Assembly (NCBI RefSeq): GCF_027307225.1
Contig: NZ_DAHUXJ010000052.1
Location: 1-64,000, forward strand
Origin: Bradyrhizobium sp.
GTDB taxonomy: Bacteria; Pseudomonadota; Alphaproteobacteria; Rhizobiales; Xanthobacteraceae
Length of the DNA stretch: 64,000 nt
Direction of reading: 5' to 3'
A program made the position numbers and the translations under genes. This document shows positions 1-13,897 of the stretch, in pieces. The notes under the pieces were generated by a model. The model was not told the DNA's origin. It searched no databases and was given only the letters and a program-made list of their open reading frames with translations. Positions within the stretch are counted from its first letter, which is position 1; every line of letters starts with the position of its first letter.

Positions 1-906
1 ATCATCTCGGTCAAGGAGGGCTCGTCGATCAATGCGGGCGACGTCGTCGCGCGTATTTCGATCGACAGCGCCAAGACCCGCGACATCACCGGCGGTCTGC
101 CGCGGGTGGCCGAACTGTTCGAGGCACGCAAGCCAAAGGACGCGGCGATCATCGCGGAAATCGCGGGCACCATCCGGTTCGGCCGCGACTACAAGAACAA
201 GCGCCGTATCTCGATCGAGCCGATGGACAAGAATGAGGAGACCCGCGAATACCTCATTCCGAAGGGCAAGCACATCCATCTGCAGGACGGCGATATCGTC
301 GAAAAGGGCGACTTCATCGTCGAAGGCAACCCGGCACCGCACGACATCCTGGCGATCAAGGGCATCGAGGAACTCGCGGCCTATCTGGTCAACGAAATCC
401 AGGAGGTCTACCGGCTGCAGGGCGTGCTGATCAACGACAAGCACATCGAGGTGATTGTCCGTCAGATGTTGCAGAAGGTGGAAATTACCGACCAGGGCGA
501 CACCGACATGATCTCGGGCGAACAGATCGACAAGATCGAGTTCGACGCGCTCAACGAAAAGGCGAAGGAAGAGGGCAAGAAGCCCGCCACGGGAACGCCG
601 GTTCTGCTCGGCATTACCAAGGCGAGTTTGCAGACCCGCTCGTTCTTCTCGGCGGCCTCCTTCCAGGAGACCACCCGCGTGCTCACCGAAGCCGCCGTCA
701 ACGGCAAGGTGGACCCGCTGGAAGGCCTCAAGGAGAACGTCATTGTCGGCCGCCTGATCCCGGCCGGCACCGGCGCCTCGATGGCGAAGATCCGCGAAGT
801 CGCGATGAAGCGCGACAAGCTGATCCTCGACGAGCGCGAAAAGCAGGCGGCGATCGTGCCGGCTGCCCCGGAGGTCGAGCCCTTGGCCCTGCCGCCGGCC
901 GAATAG
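1..906 (+). CDS. rpoC: RNA polymerase beta' subunit, C-terminal part (5' end outside window)
   Basis: The reading frame is open from base 1 and ends at a TAG at 904-906, giving the last 301 residues of the beta' subunit of DNA-directed RNA polymerase. Recognisable RpoC C-terminal text includes [20 protein letters not shown] near the start, [16 protein letters not shown] in the middle, and the conserved [20 protein letters not shown] segment of the trigger-loop/jaw-distal region. The protein works in the core polymerase with RpoA, which is encoded in this window at 23.9 kb. An intrinsic terminator follows directly. Confidence 0.98.
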   Translation: MISVKEGSSINAGDVVARISIDSAKTRDITGGLPRVAELFEARKPKDAAIIAEIAGTIRFGRDYKNKRRISIEPMDKNEETREYLIPKGKHIHLQDGDIVEKGDFIVEGNPAPHDILAIKGIEELAAYLVNEIQEVYRLQGVLINDKHIEVIVRQMLQKVEITDQGDTDMISGEQIDKIEFDALNEKAKEEGKKPATGTPVLLGITKASLQTRSFFSAASFQETTRVLTEAAVNGKVDPLEGLKENVIVGRLIPAGTGASMAKIREVAMKRDKLILDEREKQAAIVPAAPEVEPLALPPAE

Positions 907-933
907 GCCAAAAGCGGACCCGAAAGACTACGG

Positions 934-960
934 AAAGACCGGCGAAAGCCGGTCTTTTTT
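934..960 (+). terminator. Intrinsic terminator of the rpoBC operon
   Basis: A perfect 10-bp stem (AAAGACCGGC / GCCGGTCTTT) with a GAAA tetraloop runs into a T6 tract, 28 bases after the rpoC stop codon. This is a classical Rho-independent terminator. Confidence 0.93.
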
Positions 961-1105
961 GCTATTTCCGGGCTATTCTGCTTGATTGCGGCGCGGTCGT
1001 TCATCTTCCCTTCAGGGAAAAAAGCGCTTCTTCTCAAATAACTTAAGTCTGGCGTCTGGGGGCAGGCGACCGAGACGGCGGGGGGCCGGAAATCACCGGA
1101 AACAA

Positions 1106-3166
1106 ATGTTGGATCTTGCAATTGTAGGCGGCGGTCCTGGCGGCCTGATGAGTGCGTGGTACCTCAAGAAGAAGTTGGGTGACCAGTGCCGCATCACGAT
1201 TTTTGAAGCCTCGGACCGCCTCGGGGGCAAGGTCCTGACCGGGCGTTTCGATTCTGCGCCCGCGATCTACGAGGCCGGTGTAGCCGAAATCTACGACTAC
1301 TCGATGACCGGCCCGGACCCCTTGCGCGAAATGATCCAGCATTTCGGACTGCAAACCATTCCGATGGATGCCGAACAGATCCAGTTCGACGGCGAACTGC
1401 TCAACGACGTTGCGGGCATGCGCCGCAAATACGGGGCAAAGACCGCCGACGCCATCGAGGCGTTCCGCGAGCGCTGCTGCGAGATGGTGGCGCCGATCGA
1501 ATACTACGAGGGCATCGGCGCCCACGACAATGAACATCCATGGGCCTACATCACGGGTGAGGAACTGCTCGATCGCGAGGTCGATGACGACATCGCCAAG
1601 CGCTTCTTCAAGGTAATGGCGCGCTCGGACATAGCGACCGAGAGCCACAACACCAACGGCCTTAATGCGCTGAAGAACTTCGTGATGGATGTCGACGGCT
1701 ATATCGGCCTCTATTCGATCCAGAACGGCAACGAGCAGCTGATCGAATGCCTCAAGGAGGAGGTTAGCGCCGATATCCAGCTCAATCATCGGGTTCTGAA
1801 AGTCGGCAAGACCACAAGCGGCCGCTACCAGCTCAAGATGATGAACGGCAAGGGTCCGGAGACGCGGGATTTCGATCTCGTGCTGATGTGCCTGCCGCAT
1901 TCCTGGCTCGCGACCATGGGCTGGGACGGCGAAGACCTCCGCAAGTCCATGATCAAGCACGTCGCCTATTTCGACCGGCCCGCACACTACCTGCGGGTCT
2001 CGATCCTGTTCGATTCGCCGTTCTGGGGCGACAAGATCCCGGGCGCCTGGTTCATGTCGGAGGCCTTCGGCGGCTGCTGCGTCTACAATGAAGGCGCGCG
2101 CCACGACGTCGGCCGTAACGGCGTCCTCAATTGGCTGATCGCCGGCTCCGATGCGCTCGCCTTCGCCAACCTGGACGACAAGGCGCTGATCGACGCCGCG
2201 CTGAAATCGTTACCGGCCTCGCTCGGCGATGCGCGCGCCCATTTCGTCGAGGGCAAGACCCATCGCTGGCTGTCGTCCGTCAACGCCTTGCCCGGCGGCA
2301 TGCCGGCGCGCGACGTGATGACCAATCACCAACCGGAGCCCAAGCAGCATTCGGGCGTCGTTCTGGTCGGCGATTATCTGTTCGATTCGACGCTGAACGG
2401 GTTGCTGGATTCGTCGGATGCCGCCACCGACATCATCGTCACCGAAACGATGCGGCTGCGCCGTGCGCGCGGCGCGAACGGCGAGGCTCTGTCCGAAAAG
2501 ATCGATCGCGGCTATTTCGAGAATTACCGCGGGCTTGGACCGTATCATGAGGTCTGGAGCCAGTTCACCGATCCGGCCTATCTGATGGACCTGATCCGGA
2601 TCGTCTGGGGCCGTGAGCAAGGCTACAAACTGCTGGTGGCGGGATCGGCGAGCGGCGAACTCATCGGCGCCTTGCGCGCGCGCGGCGTGGATGCCTGGGG
2701 CATCGAGAACAATCGCGCCATTCACGCGCTCACCCCGAAAGCGCTGCAGAAATTCAACAAGCTCGGCTCGATCGTCGATCTGCCTTTCAAGGACGGCGAG
2801 TTCGATTTTGTCTTCGAGACCAGCCTTTGCCATGTGACGGAAAAGCGCGTCGTCAGGGCCATTCGCGAGCTCAACCGCGTCATGAAGTCCGGCCTGGTGT
2901 TCGGCTCCGTGACGTCGGACATGGCGACCGCCTTGATCGATCGTTATGACCTCCTGCGCGGGGTCAGGAAGCTCGGCACCTGGTGGGAATGGTCGGAGCT
3001 GTTCTTCAACAACGGCTTCGATCTCTCGATGCATCGCCACGATTGCACGGATGCGTTGTGGGCGGCGACGCTCGCAGCCAACAAGGGGCCCGGCCAGTGG
3101 TATGCCGACGCCGACAGCTTGCGCTATTCGTTCTTTGACAAGATCGAGGACGACGATGACGAGTAA
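1106..3166 (+). CDS. FAD-dependent amine-oxidase-like protein fused to a SAM methyltransferase domain
   Basis: A 686-residue protein with two enzyme modules. Residues 1-450 form an FAD/NAD(P)-binding amine-oxidase-type fold: dinucleotide motif GGGPGG at 8-13, the acidic residue of FEASDRLGGK near 34, and the C-terminal FAD loop VGDYLFDSTLNG near 421-432. Residues 505-650 resemble a class I SAM methyltransferase, with LLVAGSASGEL as motif I, an acid-ended strand (WGIEN) and DLPFKDGEFDFVFE as motif II. ATG 1106 is chosen because the flavin fold starts there; the frame stays open upstream to 986. The substrate is unknown. The gene stands between rpoC and an ABC exporter with about 175 bp on the 3' side, so co-function with the exporter is only a guess. 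Confidence 0.8.
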   Translation: MLDLAIVGGGPGGLMSAWYLKKKLGDQCRITIFEASDRLGGKVLTGRFDSAPAIYEAGVAEIYDYSMTGPDPLREMIQHFGLQTIPMDAEQIQFDGELLNDVAGMRRKYGAKTADAIEAFRERCCEMVAPIEYYEGIGAHDNEHPWAYITGEELLDREVDDDIAKRFFKVMARSDIATESHNTNGLNALKNFVMDVDGYIGLYSIQNGNEQLIECLKEEVSADIQLNHRVLKVGKTTSGRYQLKMMNGKGPETRDFDLVLMCLPHSWLATMGWDGEDLRKSMIKHVAYFDRPAHYLRVSILFDSPFWGDKIPGAWFMSEAFGGCCVYNEGARHDVGRNGVLNWLIAGSDALAFANLDDKALIDAALKSLPASLGDARAHFVEGKTHRWLSSVNALPGGMPARDVMTNHQPEPKQHSGVVLVGDYLFDSTLNGLLDSSDAATDIIVTETMRLRRARGANGEALSEKIDRGYFENYRGLGPYHEVWSQFTDPAYLMDLIRIVWGREQGYKLLVAGSASGELIGALRARGVDAWGIENNRAIHALTPKALQKFNKLGSIVDLPFKDGEFDFVFETSLCHVTEKRVVRAIRELNRVMKSGLVFGSVTSDMATALIDRYDLLRGVRKLGTWWEWSELFFNNGFDLSMHRHDCTDALWAATLAANKGPGQWYADADSLRYSFFDKIEDDDDE

Positions 3167-3341
3167 GCAGGACCAGTAAGGTTACCGGTGCGGCGGTTCA
3201 AAGGTCCGCATCGCTGATGCCGCGCGTTCGTCATACCACTGATTATTTTTGCTGAGGGCGTGCTGATCGCCTAGGATAGGGGGTAGCACATTCCCTTGTT
3301 CGTCTTGCGGTCATGCCGGCCGTGCAGCACCGGTTGGTTTC

Positions 3342-5348
3342 ATGGCTTCCAGGCTTTCATTGTCAGGTGAATCCGTCTCAGCGTCCGCAGACGATTCCGA
3401 CTCGTTGGATGCCACGAAGAAGCTCGCGGCTGCCGCGGCGCCCGGCGTCCGCTCAACCGGCGCCAAGGCATTGCCGGTCGAAGACGACGACGAAGAGGGC
3501 GACGACGACGAACTTGAACTCGACGACGAGGACGACGAGGAACTCGCCGTCTTTACCGCCAAGGAAGCTGCCGGCGCGCTGGCGACGGTTTACGGCTTCG
3601 TCAAACCCTTCCTGAAGAATTACAAAAAGCTGATTGCATTCGTCGGCCTCGGCGTCCTGGTCGAGACGCTGTTCAACGTGATCATGCCGCTCAGCCTGAA
3701 GTTTCTCATCGACGATGCGCTCGGCGAGGAGGATTTCGAGGCGCTGATTCGCATTCTTTCGGTGCTGGCGGTGGCCGGCATCATCACCTCGATCGTCGCG
3801 ATCTGGTATGAGCGGTGGGACGCGAGGTTGGCCGCGGCGTTGATTTCGGATGTGCGGGCGCGGTTGTTCGATCACGTCCAGAATTTGCCCGCGGCGTTTT
3901 TCCAGCGCACCAGGCGCGGTGAAATCCTGTCGCGGTTCTCGGTCGATATGGCTGCCTTCGAGGGCACGGTTAAGGGTTTCGCTAACAGCGCCGCATTGCC
4001 GTTCTTCGAGTTGATAGCCGGCATCATTTTGATGCTGTTCCTGAACTGGCAGCTGGCCGCGATTTCGCTCCTGGTGTTTCCGATCACGCTGATCGGCCCG
4101 CGCATCATCACCCCGAAGGCCGTGCAGGCGAACTACGGGCAGAAGCTCAACGAGGCTTTCCTGCTCGGCATGGTGCAGGAAAACATCGCGACACAAGCGG
4201 TGGTCAAGGCCTTCATGCTCCAGCGCAAGACGTTCGGCTGGTTCTCGATGCGCAACAGCGAGACGCGGCGCAAAATTGCCTCCGCCGTATTTTTGTCGGC
4301 CATGGTCGAGCGTACCGTCACCATCGCGGTGCTGTTGCTGCACCTCGTGGTGCTCGCGATCGGCGCCTATCTTGCGACCAAGGGCCAGATCACGGTCGGA
4401 ACGTTCGTGACGTTCGAGAGCGCGTTCTGGGAGGTGTCCTACAACATCGCCCATGTCATGCACTTCATTCCGGTCTCGATTCAGTCCGCGGCCGGCGTGC
4501 GGCACATGGAGGAATTGCTCGACGAGCCGACCCGCGGCGAGGATCGACCCGGCGCGCCGGATTTGCCGCGCATCACCCACGATATCTCCTTCGAGCACGT
4601 GACCTTTCAGTATGAGGGCAGCGAGACACCGGTTCTCGATAATTTCAGTCTGAAGCTCGATGTCGGCAAAACCATCGCGATTGTCGGGCCAAGCGGTTCG
4701 GGCAAGAGCACGCTGCTCAACCTGATCCTGCGCCTTTATGTGCCGGACGAGGGTCGGATCACCATCGACGGCGTCGACATCCTGAAAGTGACGCGCGATT
4801 CGCTCCGCCGGCGCATGGCGGTGGTGTTCCAGGAGAACATGCTGTTCAACATGTCGATCCGCGAGAACATCCGCCTCGGCAAGGAAGGCGCGACCGACAA
4901 GGAAGTGGAAGATGCGGCCCGCAAGGCCGAAATCCACCGCTACATCATGAGCCTTCCGCGGAAATACGACACCCAGGTCGGCGAGCGTGGCGACACTTTG
5001 TCGGGTGGCCAGCGCCAGCGGATTGCGATTGCGCGGGCCATCGTGCGCGACCCGTCGATTCTCCTTTTGGACGAGGCGACGTCGGCGCTTGACCAGACCA
5101 CGGAAGCCGCCATCAACAAGACGCTGATGAAGCTTGCGAGGAGCCGAACCATGATCTTTTCGACCCATCGCCTGACCTCGGTGGTCGATATGGACGAAAT
5201 CGTTGTGATTTCCGGCGGCAAGGCGATCGAACGCGGCTCGCACGAGGAGTTGCTGGCGGCGAACGGGATGTACCGCCAGCTCTGGGACGACCAGAGCGCC
5301 AAACCGCACAAAGCCGTCGACCAGGACGACGATAAGGACGAGGATTAA
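3342..5348 (+). CDS. ABC exporter, fused TMD-NBD half transporter with acidic termini
   Basis: A 668-residue type IV (MsbA/LapB-like) half transporter of the inner membrane, expected to act as a dimer. Residues 1-70 are a soluble leader containing an almost unbroken Asp/Glu run at 47-67. Residues 90-390 hold the six-helix transmembrane domain. The nucleotide-binding domain has Walker A GPSGSGKST near 450, signature LSGGQRQR near 552, Walker B ILLLDEAT near 572 and H-loop STHR near 607. The C-terminus is again acidic (DQDDDKDED). Substrate cannot be told from sequence. ATG 3342 has no strong Shine-Dalgarno sequence, so the start is slightly uncertain. Confidence 0.9.
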   Translation: MASRLSLSGESVSASADDSDSLDATKKLAAAAAPGVRSTGAKALPVEDDDEEGDDDELELDDEDDEELAVFTAKEAAGALATVYGFVKPFLKNYKKLIAFVGLGVLVETLFNVIMPLSLKFLIDDALGEEDFEALIRILSVLAVAGIITSIVAIWYERWDARLAAALISDVRARLFDHVQNLPAAFFQRTRRGEILSRFSVDMAAFEGTVKGFANSAALPFFELIAGIILMLFLNWQLAAISLLVFPITLIGPRIITPKAVQANYGQKLNEAFLLGMVQENIATQAVVKAFMLQRKTFGWFSMRNSETRRKIASAVFLSAMVERTVTIAVLLLHLVVLAIGAYLATKGQITVGTFVTFESAFWEVSYNIAHVMHFIPVSIQSAAGVRHMEELLDEPTRGEDRPGAPDLPRITHDISFEHVTFQYEGSETPVLDNFSLKLDVGKTIAIVGPSGSGKSTLLNLILRLYVPDEGRITIDGVDILKVTRDSLRRRMAVVFQENMLFNMSIRENIRLGKEGATDKEVEDAARKAEIHRYIMSLPRKYDTQVGERGDTLSGGQRQRIAIARAIVRDPSILLLDEATSALDQTTEAAINKTLMKLARSRTMIFSTHRLTSVVDMDEIVVISGGKAIERGSHEELLAANGMYRQLWDDQSAKPHKAVDQDDDKDED

Positions 5349-5392
5349 GGCTGCCCGCCAAGGTGAACGGGCGAGCGGGAGGTGGCCGGGCA

Positions 5393-5412
5393 AGCCAGCA
5401 AGGCTGTTTTTT
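5393..5412 (+). terminator. Possible weak terminator after the ABC exporter
   Basis: A short AGCC/GGCT stem with an AGCAA loop precedes a run of six T, about 45 bases past the exporter stop. The stem is only 4-5 bp, so its function is doubtful. Confidence 0.3.
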
Positions 5413-5547
5413 GGTATTAAAGTACCTAAATTTGACTTCCGCGGCCAGAAGCGGATGGCTGCTCACGCCGCGTTGGATCGCTTGCGATGGACCTGATGAG
5501 GTGCATGCAGCTAGCGGCAGAAGTGCTTCATCTACTGTCGTTTCGCC

Positions 5548-5576
5548 TTGACTTGGCCATCCCGCGCCGATAGAAC
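5548..5576 (+). promoter_or_regulatory. Candidate sigma-70-type promoter of the str operon (rpsL-rpsG-fusA-tuf)
   Basis: TTGACT at 5548-5553 and TAGAAC at 5571-5576 are separated by exactly 17 bases. The -35 is near consensus and the -10 is weaker. No other pair this good was found between the exporter and rpsL. The assignment is inferred from sequence only. Confidence 0.5.
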
Positions 5577-5978
5577 CCGCGCACTCAACGACAGGCGGTG
5601 AGCTTCGCTTGCGTCGGAACGGACCACCCTTCGAGCCCTTGTTTTAAGGGTTCGCGACGGGCACCAACCTCGACGAATGTCGCTCAAACGCTGTCGAACA
5701 TAGCTAGGCAATGCCGTATCGATTTCAGCTTTCGTGGGTAAGTCCCTCGGGGCTGATCGGGTGCATGACCTCAGGTGCAGTTCGAGCGGGGTAGTCCGAT
5801 CGAAGCTTGACTTGCGGTCCTCTGTGGCGACGAAGCGCTTTCTGCTCAGGGATGAGCGGTTGGCGCGATTTCGCTTTGCGCGGATGTTTTCGCGGAAGGC
5901 GGGTGAGGGGACCGCGAGGTCCCGAACGAATTTTGCGGAGCTTTCGGGTTCCGCGTGAACTGAAGGGTGAAGGCTGAC
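5577..5978 (+). other. Long leader region upstream of rpsL
   Basis: About 400 bases without a convincing gene. It contains a 9-bp hairpin at 5632-5654 (CGAGCCCTT / AAGGGTTCG, one G-U pair) that is not followed by a T run. Small open frames here, such as 5734-5958, have no ribosome-binding site or recognisable product. It is probably the untranslated leader of the str operon. Confidence 0.45.
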
Positions 5979-6350
5979 ATGCCGACGATCAACCAGCTGA
6001 TCGCAAGTCCGCGCGTCGTACAAAAGTCGCGCAAGAAGGTGCCGGCGCTCCAGCAGTCGCCGCAGAAACGCGGCGTTTGCACCCGCGTCTACACCACGAC
6101 CCCGAAGAAGCCGAACTCGGCGCTCCGCAAGGTCGCCAAGGTGCGCCTGACCAACGGCTTCGAGGTCATCGGTTACATCCCGGGTGAAGGCCACAATCTT
6201 CAGGAGCACTCGGTGGTGATGATCCGTGGCGGCCGCGTCAAGGACTTGCCCGGCGTGCGCTACCACATCCTCCGCGGCGTCCTCGACACGCAGGGCGTCA
6301 AGAACCGCAAGCAGCGCCGTTCGAAGTACGGCGCCAAGCGTCCGAAGTGA
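5979..6350 (+). CDS. rpsL: 30S ribosomal protein uS12
   Basis: 123 residues, the normal length. The decoding-centre motif [12 protein letters not shown] and the [13 protein letters not shown] loop are intact. The lysines corresponding to K43 and K88, where streptomycin-resistance substitutions occur, are wild type. ATG 5979 (MPTINQL) follows GAAGGCTGAC and matches the family; an in-frame ATG 12 bases upstream is not used in homologues. First gene of the str cluster. Confidence 0.98.
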   Translation: MPTINQLIASPRVVQKSRKKVPALQQSPQKRGVCTRVYTTTPKKPNSALRKVAKVRLTNGFEVIGYIPGEGHNLQEHSVVMIRGGRVKDLPGVRYHILRGVLDTQGVKNRKQRRSKYGAKRPK

Positions 6351-6367
6351 GCCGAGCATAGCGAGGG

Positions 6368-6932
<565 letters not shown>

Positions 6933-6964
6933 CGGCGAAACGTCAGGACCCTGAGGAACAGACC

Positions 6965-9037
<2,073 letters not shown>

Positions 9038-9076
9038 TTATCGTTGGCGGCAGCTAACGATTGAACGGAGAGTCAA

Positions 9077-10267
<1,191 letters not shown>

Positions 10268-10270
10268 GAA

Positions 10271-10330
10271 GCGAATAGGGAATGGCGAGTAGCGGTGGAC
10301 CAATCCATTCGCTATTCGCTACTCGCCACT
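10271..10330. repeat. GCGAATAGGG-type palindromic repeat between tuf and rpsJ
   Basis: A 60-bp imperfect palindrome: GCGAATAGGGAATGGCGAGT on the left and ATTCGCTATTCGCTACTCGC on the right. A second copy of the same family lies between rpsM and rpsK (23307-23363). Confidence 0.7.
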
Positions 10331-10350
10331 GACCAAGAAAGATTACGGCA

Positions 10351-10659
10351 ATGAACGGCCAGAATATTCGCATCCGCCTCAAGGCGTTCGACCATCGGAT
10401 TCTCGATACGTCGACGCGTGAGATCGTGAACACGGCGAAACGGACCGGAGCCCAGGTGCGCGGACCCATTCCGCTGCCGACGCGGCTGGAGAAGTTCACC
10501 GTCAACCGTTCGCCGCATGTCGACAAGAAGAGCCGCGAGCAATTCGAGATGCGCACGCACAAGCGCCTTCTCGATATTGTCGATCCGACCCCGCAGACGG
10601 TGGACGCGCTGATGAAGCTCGATCTCGCCGCCGGTGTCGACGTCGAAATCAAGCTCTAA
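10351..10659 (+). CDS. rpsJ: 30S ribosomal protein uS10
   Basis: 102 residues, full length ([19 protein letters not shown]...[11 protein letters not shown]). It belongs to the 30S head and in other bacteria also acts as NusE in antitermination. First gene of the S10 operon. The start follows AAGAAAGATTACGGCA. Confidence 0.98.
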   Translation: MNGQNIRIRLKAFDHRILDTSTREIVNTAKRTGAQVRGPIPLPTRLEKFTVNRSPHVDKKSREQFEMRTHKRLLDIVDPTPQTVDALMKLDLAAGVDVEIKL

Positions 10660-10713
10660 CCCTTTAAAGCCGTCCGCTCGTCCAGGCGGACAGAAAGAAC
10701 AGGAAGCACGAAG

Positions 10714-11436
10714 ATGCGCTCCGGAGTGATCGCACAAAAGGTCGGGATGACGCGGGTCTTTACAGAGACCGGCGAGCACGTGCCTGTGACCGTGCTCAAG
10801 CTCGGCAATTGCCAGGTGGTCGGTCACCGCACGACCGAGAAGAACGGTTATGTTGCGCTCCAGCTCGGTTCGGGCTCGCGCAAGACCGTCTACATGCCGA
10901 AGGCCGAACGCGGCCAGTTCGCCGTCGCCAAGGTCGAGCCCAAGCGCAAGCTTGCCGAGTTCCGCGTGTCGGAAGACGCTCTGATCCCGGTCGGCGCCGA
11001 AATCCAGGCCGACCATTTCGTCGTCGGCCAGTTCGTCGACGTCACCGGCACCTCGGTCGGTAAGGGTTTTGCCGGCGGCATGAAGCGCTGGAACTTCGGC
11101 GGTCTGCGCGCCACCCACGGCGTGTCGGTTTCGCACCGCTCGATCGGTTCGACCGGCGGCCGGCAGGATCCCGGCAAGACCTGGAAGAACAAGAAGATGC
11201 CCGGCCACATGGGTGTCGATCGCATCACCACGCTCAACCTTCGCGTCGTCCAGACCGATGTCGAGCGCGGTTTGATCCTGGTCGAAGGCGCCGTTCCCGG
11301 CTCCAAGGGCGGTTGGATCGCAGTGCGCGACGCCGTCAAGAGGCCGTTGCCGAAGGAGGCTCCGAAGCCCGGCAAGTTCAAGGTCGCAAGCGGCGAGCAG
11401 GCGGCTGAAGCGCCGGCCCAAGGGGAGGGCGCGTAA
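10714..11436 (+). CDS. rplC: 50S ribosomal protein uL3
   Basis: 240 residues with the uL3 loop [20 protein letters not shown] that reaches the peptidyl-transferase region. It is about 30 residues longer than E. coli L3 because of a C-terminal Ala/Glu/Lys-rich tail ([15 protein letters not shown] and following), which is common in Rhizobiales. Its TAA overlaps the rplD ATG by one base. Confidence 0.98.
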   Translation: MRSGVIAQKVGMTRVFTETGEHVPVTVLKLGNCQVVGHRTTEKNGYVALQLGSGSRKTVYMPKAERGQFAVAKVEPKRKLAEFRVSEDALIPVGAEIQADHFVVGQFVDVTGTSVGKGFAGGMKRWNFGGLRATHGVSVSHRSIGSTGGRQDPGKTWKNKKMPGHMGVDRITTLNLRVVQTDVERGLILVEGAVPGSKGGWIAVRDAVKRPLPKEAPKPGKFKVASGEQAAEAPAQGEGA

Positions 11437-12056
11437 TGGAACTCAAAGTCACAACGCTTGAGGGCAAGGCGGCCGGTTCGGTCCAGCTGTCCGACGGCAT
11501 CTTCGGCCTCGAGCCGCGCAAGGATATCATCCAGCGCTGCGTGCAATGGCAGCTTAACAAGCGCCAGGCCGGCACCCACAAGGCCAAGGACCGCGCCGAG
11601 ATCTGGCGGACCGGCAAGAAGATGTACAAGCAGAAGGGCACCGGCGGTGCGCGTCACGGCTCGGCCCGCGTGCCGCAGTTCCGCGGCGGCGGCCGCGCAT
11701 TCGGCCCGGTGGTGCGCTCGCATGCGACCGATCTGCCGAAAAAGGTCCGCGCGCTCGCGCTTCGCCATGCGCTCTCGGCCAAGGCCAGGGACGGCAGCCT
11801 GATCGTGATTGAGAAGGCCGCGCTTGACGCCGCCAAGACCAAGGCTCTGGTCGGGCACTTCTCCGGCCTCGGCGTCACCAGTGCGCTGATCATCGATGGT
11901 GCCGAGCTCAACACGAGCTTTGCCAGCGCCGCGCGCAACATTCCCAATATCGACGTGCTGCCGATCCAGGGCATCAACGTCTATGACATTCTCCGCCGCG
12001 AGAAGCTGGTGCTGACCAAGGCGGCGCTCGATGCGTTGGAGGCGCGCTTCAAATGA
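11436..12056 (+). CDS. rplD: 50S ribosomal protein uL4
   Basis: 206 residues. The extended loop [19 protein letters not shown] lines the exit tunnel. In E. coli L4 autoregulates the S10 operon through its leader; no matching leader was identified here. One-base overlap with rplC and an ATGA overlap with rplW imply translational coupling. Confidence 0.98.
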   Translation: MELKVTTLEGKAAGSVQLSDGIFGLEPRKDIIQRCVQWQLNKRQAGTHKAKDRAEIWRTGKKMYKQKGTGGARHGSARVPQFRGGGRAFGPVVRSHATDLPKKVRALALRHALSAKARDGSLIVIEKAALDAAKTKALVGHFSGLGVTSALIIDGAELNTSFASAARNIPNIDVLPIQGINVYDILRREKLVLTKAALDALEARFK

Positions 12057-12352
12057 AGACTATCGATCCGCGCCATTACGACGTCATCGTCGCTCCCGTC
12101 GTCACCGAAAAGGCGACGATGGCCTCCGAGCACAACAAGGTGGTGTTCAAGGTCGCGAGCAAGGCTACCAAGCCGCAGATCAAGGAAGCCGTCGAGAAGC
12201 TGTTCGACGTCAAGGTCAAGAGCGTCAACACGCTGGTCCGCAAGGGCAAGACCAAGGTTTTCCGCGGCAGTTTCGGTTCGCAGTCGGACGTGAAGCGGGC
12301 GGTCGTGACCCTCGAAGAGGGCCACCGCATCGACGTCACCACCGGGCTATAA
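12053..12352 (+). CDS. rplW: 50S ribosomal protein uL23
   Basis: 99 residues, normal length ([20 protein letters not shown]...). L23 lies at the tunnel exit and docks trigger factor and SRP. The start codon overlaps the rplD stop (ATGA at 12053). Confidence 0.98.
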   Translation: MKTIDPRHYDVIVAPVVTEKATMASEHNKVVFKVASKATKPQIKEAVEKLFDVKVKSVNTLVRKGKTKVFRGSFGSQSDVKRAVVTLEEGHRIDVTTGL

Positions 12353-12364
12353 GGCGGCGCAGTC

Positions 12365-13198
12365 ATGGCACTGAAAACATACAACCCCACGACACCGGGC
12401 CAGCGCCAGCTGGTGATGGTCGATCGTTCGGCCCTCTACAAGGGCAAGCCGGTCAAGGCGTTGACCGAGGGCAAACAGTCCACCGGCGGTCGTAACGCGA
12501 CCGGCCGCATCACCGTGCGTTTCCGCGGCGGCGGCCACAAGAAGGCCTACCGCGTCGTCGACTTCAAGCGCACCAAGGTCGATATGCCGGCGACGGTCGA
12601 GCGGCTCGAATACGATCCGAACCGTACCGCCTTCATTGCGCTGGTGAAGTATACCGACGGCACCCAGGCCTACATCCTGGCGCCGCAGCGGCTTGCCGTC
12701 GGTGATACCGTCGTCGCCGGCAACTATGTCGACGTCAAGCCGGGCAACGTCATGCCGCTCGGGAACATGCCGGTCGGCACCATCGTCCACAATGTCGAAC
12801 TGAAGATCGGCAAGGGCGGTCAGCTGGCGCGCTCCGCGGGCACCTACGCCCAGATCGTCGGCCGCGACCAGGACTACGTGATCGTCCGCCTGAACTCCGG
12901 CGAGCAGCGCCTGGTCCACGGCCGCTGCACCGGCACCATCGGCGCGGTGTCCAACCCCGATCACATGAACATCTCGATCGGCAAGGCCGGCCGCAAGCGC
13001 TGGCTCGGCCGCCGTCCGCATAACCGCGGCGTCTCGATGAACCCGATCGATCATCCGCACGGCGGCGGCGAAGGCCGCACCTCGGGCGGCCGCCACCCGG
13101 TCACGCCGTGGGGCAAGCCGACCAAGGGCAAGAAAACCCGGTCGAACAAGTCGACTAACCGATTCATTCTCATCAGCCGCCACAAGCGGAAGAAGTAA
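12365..13198 (+). CDS. rplB: 50S ribosomal protein uL2
   Basis: 277 residues. It includes the conserved [20 protein letters not shown]-terminal region and the C-terminal [14 protein letters not shown] motif, whose histidine is essential for peptidyl transfer in other bacteria. Complete and typical. Confidence 0.99.
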   Translation: MALKTYNPTTPGQRQLVMVDRSALYKGKPVKALTEGKQSTGGRNATGRITVRFRGGGHKKAYRVVDFKRTKVDMPATVERLEYDPNRTAFIALVKYTDGTQAYILAPQRLAVGDTVVAGNYVDVKPGNVMPLGNMPVGTIVHNVELKIGKGGQLARSAGTYAQIVGRDQDYVIVRLNSGEQRLVHGRCTGTIGAVSNPDHMNISIGKAGRKRWLGRRPHNRGVSMNPIDHPHGGGEGRTSGGRHPVTPWGKPTKGKKTRSNKSTNRFILISRHKRKK

Positions 13199-13210
13199 GG
13201 AACGCCGGAC

Positions 13211-13489
13211 ATGGTTCGTTCAGTCTGGAAAGGCCCGTTTGTCGAGGGATCGCTGCTCAAGAAGGCCGATGCCGCGCGTGCATCCGGCCGTCATGACGTC
13301 ATCAAGATCTGGAGCCGCCGCTCGACCATCCTTCCGCAATTCGTCGGCCTCGTGTTCGGCGTCTACAACGGCCAGAAACACGTACCGGTCTCGGTGAACG
13401 AGGAAATGGTCGGTCACAAGTTCGGCGAGTTTTCGCCGACGCGGACGTTCCATGGCCATTCGGGCGACAAGAGAGCCAAGAAGGCTTGA
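13211..13489 (+). CDS. rpsS: 30S ribosomal protein uS19
   Basis: 92 residues ([20 protein letters not shown]...[20 protein letters not shown]). It binds the head of the small subunit near the A-site finger. Spacing to rplB is 12 bases. Confidence 0.98.
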   Translation: MVRSVWKGPFVEGSLLKKADAARASGRHDVIKIWSRRSTILPQFVGLVFGVYNGQKHVPVSVNEEMVGHKFGEFSPTRTFHGHSGDKRAKKA

Positions 13490-13499
13490 GGATTAAGCG

Positions 13500-13880
13500 A
13501 TGAGCAAACCAAAGCGCCAACGCGCCCTTTCGGACAATGAGGCCAAGGCGGTCGCCCGGATGCTCCGGGTGAGCCCGCAGAAGCTGAACCTTGTCGCGCA
13601 ATTGATTCGCGGCCGGAAGGCGTCGGCGGCGCTTGCGGACCTGCAGTTCTCGCGCAAGCGGATCGCGGTCGACGTCAAGAAGTGCCTGGAATCGGCGATT
13701 GCCAATGCCGAGAACAATCATGACCTCGATGTCGACGATCTCGTCGTCGCCGAGGCGCATGTCGGCAACGGCATTGTCATGAAGCGTTTTGCCCCGCGCG
13801 GCCGTGGCCGTTCGGGTCGGGTTTTCAAACCGTTCTCGCAACTGACGATCGTGGTTCGTCAGGTCGAGGCGAGCGCTTAA
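13500..13880 (+). CDS. rplV: 50S ribosomal protein uL22
   Basis: 126 residues. The long beta-hairpin region ([20 protein letters not shown]) that lines the exit tunnel is intact, with no sign of the deletions linked to macrolide resistance. Preceded by GAGGATTAAGCG. Confidence 0.98.
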   Translation: MSKPKRQRALSDNEAKAVARMLRVSPQKLNLVAQLIRGRKASAALADLQFSRKRIAVDVKKCLESAIANAENNHDLDVDDLVVAEAHVGNGIVMKRFAPRGRGRSGRVFKPFSQLTIVVRQVEASA

Positions 13881-13897
13881 AGGCGCGGGAGAATACG

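Noticed and set aside
3453..5393. Long minus-strand open frame opposite the ABC exporter
   Set aside because: The plus-strand protein has all ABC motifs; the antisense frame is a compositional shadow.
5734..5958. Small plus-strand frame in the rpsL leader
   Set aside because: No ribosome-binding site and no conserved sequence; more likely leader RNA.
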